64,000 bases of DNA from assembly GCA_030248065.1 (NCBI GenBank), contig JASAMV010004486.1:1-64000 (forward strand), in the 5' to 3' direction. Below the pieces are notes generated by a model. It searched no databases. It saw only the letters and a program-made list of their open reading frames with translations, and had not been told where the DNA came from. Shown here piece by piece: positions 59,149-64,000 of this stretch; position 1 is the stretch's first letter; every line of letters begins with the position of its first letter. The DNA is from Rhynchonema sp. JSB1_4 (Eukaryota > Nematoda > Chromadorea > Monhysterida > Xyalidae). The position numbers and the translations under genes were made by a program.

Positions 59149-60334
59149 CTAATTTTCATGCGGCTTTATCCCATAGACGAGCTCACTGGTGCCTGTCCGC
59201 AAGCCGGTCAGATCTTCGAGCAGAATTTTGCGGCCGTGAGTGTAGATTATCCACAGCTGAAGGCAATCGAGTTGCGTTAATTAGTCCAGGGGACATTAAC
59301 GTCGTAGCTGATTTTAAGAATATAAAGAGCATGAACTCACTTCGCAGCAACCAGCAATTAGGCGGCCCACAGCCGCTGCCAGGATCAAAACGGCCAGAAT
59401 CCAATCGCCGAAGAAAAGGTGGCCAGAGATGAGAAGCAAGGGCAGCGCGAACAGTGAAATCAATGTAAACCGGCCGAGAGGCGTGGAGAAACCTGAAGTT
59501 TAAGTTTAGGTTGATTTATGAATTTAGTTTCAACTCAGTTAAAAAGCTCATATACACGCATATACATATTATCAAACAAACGAACTTCGCTCGCTGGCCT
59601 TGCACACAATCCACGGCGGCTGCAGTTCGGCCGTTTCATTGACGCGGCCTTTCCACTTGGAGCCAAGCGTGTGACTGCAAACGAAGGCCAGCCACTCGCT
59701 GACGGGCAGGCAGAAAAACAGCTGGAATCAATAAACAGATCAATTTTTAAAGGATCAGACGAATTTTTTTGGAAATCATTCAATATAATACCGCTTGGTC
59801 ATATTCCACAACCACCGAGCACCAAAGATACGTGCGAACTATTAGGTCGATCGTGACGTCGTACTGGAAGGTAAATACAAGTTTTTAAAAAAATAATAAA
59901 ACTGTCAAGGTTTCTGGGTAATTTTTTTCAAAAAGTTGGCCCTCAGAACCCACCCAGGCACCGAACAGCGTCACCTGATTGAATCGGCGCGCAAAATACC
60001 CGTCAAGCGCTGGAAAACAACAGAAAAAATTAGCATATGGAATTAAAAAGTGCATAAAACAAAGCTTATGGTCCTACCATCCAGAAAAATCGAGAAAATT
60101 GCGATCAAAGTAAACCACAGCAATGACCCAAAGCAAATACGAAGCAGTAAACCGATCAAGAAAAGGAAAAGTCGAGCATGGCCTGAAATAAAGGTGGAAT
60201 TGTGAGTTTTGGTTCGCTTGATCATGGAAAGAAGTAAGTTTCCGCAACTTAAAAATGAGACATTTACCGATAGAATTAGGAACGTTGAGAAATATTTTCC
60301 ACAAGTCGCTGTCAGATTTATCATTCGCATTCAT
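59149..60334 (-). CDS. CDP-alcohol phosphatidyltransferase, PI synthase-like
   Basis: Membrane enzyme that would transfer a phosphatidyl group from CDP-diacylglycerol to an alcohol, probably inositol, in the ER. Seven exons: 60334-60268, 60182-60078, 60009-59954, 59863-59792, 59721-59586, 59492-59341 and 59256-59149, giving 231 aa (human CDIPT 213). Exons 2-4 give the full catalytic motif DxxDGxxARx8Gx3Dx3D as DALDGYFARR..G..YDVTID. The N-terminal VPNSIGHARLFLF parallels VPNLIGYARIVFA of CDIPT, and LFFCLPVSEWLAF parallels LFFQISMSLDVAS. The C-terminal half diverges strongly and ends in a polar tail. The substrate is therefore inferred; it may be a divergent paralogue rather than the housekeeping PI synthase. 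Confidence 0.75.
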
Positions 60335-61053
60335 TATTATGACGATCAGAAAAGGTAATCGTGCCACACGCGCATAATAAAATGAGATTCTGAAAACGTC
60401 GTGCGCTGCAACACACACACACACAGGCTTGCAGTGTCTGGATTTTGCGCTGTTGCCTAGCAGTAGCAGCTCTGCACACAGCACAGCGCAATCTGCCAAG
60501 CCCAGCATAAACACGGGGGCAGGTACATGACATGTACATATGCAGGCTCGTTTAAAATTTTTATGGCAGCCAATTTGGTTGTTCCAGCCTTGGCAGCGGC
60601 TGAGAAACGCGCAGTACATACATACATAGTTGCACTTTGGGATTTTCAACATTGTACCACTTAGTTAAACCTTGGGATTTTTAACATTGTACCACTTTTT
60701 ATTGGTTTGATCTTCTTCACGTTTCTATAAATGAGATTTTTAAAAGAAAGGAAAGACTGGGTTTCTATATACCTATATTTCAGCAACCCGCTGGCACAAT
60801 GTTTCTATTAACATAGGGGCTTCCATTTTTCAGCGTTATTGGGGCTTAAGCTCGAATCTCATGGCGAAATGCTCAATACATATGGTACCTGACGGAAAAA
60901 TGCTTATGACTTTATAACAAAGCAAACATTGAGTATACGATGAGCGCAAAACAGAGCTGAAGTTCGCGAATATAACCGCTTTCACAGTGCTGAAGTCACC
61001 TCGTGTTTGTAAGCTCACTGACAAGTGACCCACAATTTGTGTTTGTCTGCTAC

Positions 61054-61063
61054 TGAAACATCA
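61054..61063 (-). promoter_or_regulatory. TGATGTTTCA motif copy 16
   Basis: Exact intergenic copy. A YRNT tetramer (CAGT) ends 37 nt downstream of it on the minus strand. Confidence 0.5.
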
Positions 61064-61204
61064 GCCGATACTAATTTACTATGATTAACTTTACATTTGA
61101 TTCCTTAGTATCTCAGAACAAAGCAGTTACAGGACTACCCAGTCTCAGAAGCGCAGAACAAGCTTTATTTTAATAAGGAAGTGTGGTTTTCTTTGAAAAG
61201 CCTC

Positions 61205-61540
61205 CAAGTAGATGTGGCGCGCCGCACTGCTCAACTAAGACCGGATAAAGGCATAACACTGCACATGTAGCTCAAGCGTGGTCCATGCGCGCTGCAATGT
61301 GGCCGAACACCGCGCGCCACCAATATGAGCGTATGAGCGGATACGGCGCGCCACATGACGGGATATCAGACGCCACATAACATATCATCGGATGGATACT
61401 ATGCGCCACAAAACGAGACGGTGCGGCACATTATTTGTATGGTGGATACCGCGAACCAGTCAAAATGTGAGTGGCTTCAATGCGCAACGAGCGGACACCA
61501 AGCGCCACAAAAGTCTGTGCGGATACCGCGCAGATTTGTA
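61205..61540. repeat. Diverged minisatellite
   Basis: Words of the type GCGCCACA and GCGGATACC recur irregularly (for example GGCGCGCCGCAC, GGCGCGCCACATGACGG, ACTATGCGCCACAAAACG, CCAAGCGCCACAAAAG). This suggests an old tandem repeat with a unit of a few tens of bases. Confidence 0.5.
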
Positions 61541-61711
61541 CAGTATATTTTAGTGAAATAATTTTTTTGTTTTATCATTGCCGGCACACGGTCTGTTATA
61601 CCACGACATAATTATCGATCTACAGAGAGCAATGCTTAGTTTAGAGAAAATTTAAATCGTTTTACTTCTGCGAATGCGGCACAAACTTTTATTTAATATT
61701 TTTGGAGCCGC

Positions 61712-61721
61712 TGAAACATCA
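61712..61721 (-). promoter_or_regulatory. TGATGTTTCA motif copy 17
   Basis: Exact intergenic copy. A YRNT tetramer (CATT) ends 39 nt downstream on the minus strand, and the intervening sequence is A/T-rich. Confidence 0.5.
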
Positions 61722-62569
61722 CAGATCATATTTGATTCGTTCGCATCACTTTCAGTTTCATTTTGGAAAAAGGAAGGCAAACTACTGACATGCACAACGT
61801 GCGTTTTGGGAGAAATTCCGGGTTTAGATGCGCGCCAATTAATCTCAAACTAAAGTTCGGTAAATTTCAACCGCATTCAATCGAAACTTGTATGAGAACC
61901 AAAAAAGCCGCGCTGCGCGCGTTGTGGAGATTTTCTCAGGTAAAGTTACGTAATCCGATCATTTTTTTAACTTCAAACTGCGGGCGTAACAGACCTGTTC
62001 AAATGCACGCGAAACGCTAATAATTATGGACGGACATGTACAAACTTGTATGCGTACTGTTGAGAACGTAGAAACTACTTTAGAATTCGGTTATGGAACT
62101 TTGTTATCGGTTTGGATTGGCCCAGTCATGTCTCTCTCCAGCAAGCCAGCAAATACCGACACGTTGTGAACACAACTGCAAAACCAAAGCGCACCGATTC
62201 GATCACGAACTTCTGTACTGATCAGAATCGAATTATTTTTTTTAATTTAAACGTTTGTAAAATCAGATAACGTAAATCAGTCATCATTTTCGCATAATTG
62301 CGAACAGGTGAATCAAAATGCAATAGAGTGAAAGTTGAAACGTAATCACAGAGCAATTTAGCAGAAAAAACTGTTTGTTCCGAATTCTCGCAGAATTATC
62401 CGATCGCAGCGGCGTAAACTGATTGAATTTGGCCGATTAAATTTCATTTCATTTGCGCAAAAAAGCAGATTATGGACACTATAAGATCGTCGAGCAATCA
62501 GCCGTACATTCAGTTGATTCCACGTTTTGATATCGCTTCAATCCTGTATTCGACTCTCCTCAATCCAAG

Positions 62570-63991
62570 ATGCTGCGTTGGCTCGTTCTTACTTGGCTCG
62601 GACTCAGGACGGCCGAGTGCTGCTCCAGTACATTGACCTCCAGTAAGTCGGATTTATTATTAATTCCTGAGGGTCATTTATTTTTTGTGTCTATTTAAAA
62701 TTGCGTTTCCCTAGTTTAGGTTTTCATTTTTGTTTTTGATCATGTTTCTGACAACCTGTTCGAATAAATTTAATCATTTATATTTATTAGAAACTGCTTT
62801 TTTGATCAATTTCACAGTCACACTTATGCGTGCAGGTGGTTGCGGCACGATCAATACGAATGGCTGTGTGATCATCAGTTACAGCGCACAGCAGAGCTCG
62901 GCCACTAACACGTATCCAGTTGGTGAGTGCGCCTGCGTTGTGTACAGTTTGATTCCTTCTTATTCTTGCTGTTAACTTTTTTCATTATCCGTTTCCGGCT
63001 TGTTTGGAACAAAAATGTAAAGGCAAACTATACGCCAACACGAGCCCGATCTCGGAGGTGGCAGATTAGTGAAACATTCACACGTGGCTGCTGATTCGGG
63101 AAATGTTACACGTTGTAGAATACAACGGGGCGCATGATGATTTTATCTTTCTTTATGTTTTGTAAGCACACCACCTCCAAAATCGGGCTCGTGTTGGCGT
63201 AGTGTTATTATACTGTGTAGAAAGGTACAATAGTACTCCTGTATCAATTCAAATCCCAGTTTATTACAGTTCGCAAATCTATGGCCCTGAAGTTAAATTT
63301 ATACTCTTGTGACTTCCGGGAAGTAGAAGTCAAAATCCGGAGAAGTCACTACCGCAGCAGAAGTGCCCGTCAAGGGTGTGATCGCCTGTTCCGCTCTGTC
63401 CGTTGACCGCTGCGTGCCGTCTACTGTTCTCGCTCTGTTAATGAGCTGACCGAACGGGCAGTCACAAATTTCTGACTGCTACTGCAGGCAGCAAAAATAA
63501 AATAAAGGATTATAATTGAATGCCACCATATTCATTCACACAGGCACAACGGCAACAGTTGGTTGTGCGGGCAGCGGGGAAGGCAACACGAATCTGCAGT
63601 TGTGGGACGGCAGCACGCCCTACACGACCACGCAGACGTTGACGTGCTTGAGCTCGAACGTGTGGTCGAATATCGGCACGTTCCTATGTGGTGAGTGTCA
63701 GCCTAAGACTAAGGGCGGACTTACAGTAGGTTGAGCACAGAATCCGGAAATATTTACATGCAAAAACTTTGATCTATTTCCGGATGCGGAACAGCATCTG
63801 CGTTCTCCGGAAATATTTCCGGATTCCGTGCTCAACCTAAGTCCGCCCTTACTCTTAGGCGAGCCAATCAGCGTGGCAAAATTTGTTTCACGCGTTGCGT
63901 GAGAGAACGAAGTTTACTCGGGCAACCCAATCTTTACATCAACACTGTTATTTACATCATTTCGAATATTCCAGCCTCTATCGCATGTTGA
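62570..63991 (+). CDS. Secreted Cys-rich protein resembling C6/DUF281
   Basis: Four exons in phase (62570-62642, 62836-62922, 63544-63690 and 63975-63991), giving 107 aa; the last exon encodes only five residues and the stop. A signal peptide (MLRWLVLTWLGLRTAE) precedes a single domain with Cys at CC, CGTI, NGCVII, VGCAG, LTCLS, FLCG and the final IAC. It is rich in Thr, Ser and Gly, with a pattern (TVGC.G, W/LWDG, TLTCLSSNVW, C at the end) like the nematode C6 domain (DUF281). Function unknown in that family. MITE A copy 3 sits in the last intron and MITE N copy 3 in the second. The gene is complete within the window, ending 9 bp from its edge. Confidence 0.65.
63020..63204. repeat. MITE family N, copy 3
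   Basis: Ends CAAACTATACGCCAACACGA and complement, with arms containing GAGCCCGAT and ATCGGGCTC. It lies in the second intron of the C6-like gene. Confidence 0.85.
63709..63852. repeat. MITE family A, copy 3
   Basis: Ends TAAGGGCGGACTTA and complement. The interior CGGAAATATTT, GATGCGGAACAGCATC and AAATATTTCCGG matches copy 2, with the centre inverted. Confidence 0.85.
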
Positions 63992-64000
63992 GGACAAGTA

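Larger units (their letters stand above)
60335..62569. other. Intergenic region
   Basis: No supported gene. Contains two exact motif copies and a diverged minisatellite (61205-61540). Confidence 0.45.

Noticed and set aside
1..64000. tRNA, rRNA, snRNA, spliced-leader RNA genes and CRISPR arrays
   Set aside because: I looked for conserved tRNA box sequences, SL-type hairpins and regular spaced repeats and saw none I could support; a covariance-model scan would be needed to exclude them.

Overview
The window is eukaryotic: spliced genes with GT-AG introns, nested fold-back and MITE-type repeats, and no operons. It most likely comes from a nematode that is not a close Caenorhabditis relative. 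The reasons are a PDF-type neuropeptide whose core resembles the C. elegans PDF-1 peptides, a small secreted Cys-rich protein resembling the nematode C6/DUF281 type, and a 10-mer (TGATGTTTCA) that resembles the nematode piRNA promoter core and is scattered through introns. The species is not determined. Exon models were built by hand from splice signals, reading-phase agreement and family knowledge; no search was run.

Layout: 2.6-7.0 kb (-) Fos-type bZIP factor (515 aa), with an AP-1/CRE cluster about 2.2 kb 5' of it. 9.9-11.3 kb (+) peroxisomal membrane protein 4. 12.6-13.8 kb (+) unknown 177-aa membrane protein. 14.0-21.8 kb (-) complete carnitine palmitoyltransferase 1 (21 exons, 764 aa). 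23.0-28.8 kb (-) SLC5 sodium-coupled transporter (13 exons, 603 aa). 29.9-31.3 kb (+) single-pass EGF-like membrane protein. 34.1-34.8 kb (+) candidate amidated-peptide precursor. 39.5-42.8 kb (+) PDF neuropeptide precursor, with the mature peptide split by a 2.6-kb intron full of nested repeats. 43.1-54.8 kb (-) full-length ABCA transporter (27 exons, 1702 aa). One of its introns contains, on the other strand, a secreted C-type lectin with a PAN/apple-like tail (48.6-50.6 kb). 58.2-58.6 kb (+) small unknown protein. 59.1-60.3 kb (-) CDP-alcohol phosphatidyltransferase resembling phosphatidylinositol synthase. 62.6-64.0 kb (+) secreted C6/DUF281-like protein.

The genes do not form a pathway cluster. 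CPT1 and PXMP4 both concern fatty-acid-handling organelles and ABCA and the PIS-like enzyme both concern lipids, but this may be chance. Much of the remaining sequence is repeats: at least 14 fold-back/MITE families, several in 2-3 copies here, including a hAT-like family with perfect 8-bp target-site duplications in all three copies.

The most unusual signal is TGATGTTTCA/TGAAACATCA, found exactly at least 17 times on both strands where about 0.1 is expected by chance. It is mostly intronic or intergenic. It may be a dispersed small-RNA (piRNA-like) promoter core, but that is an inference.
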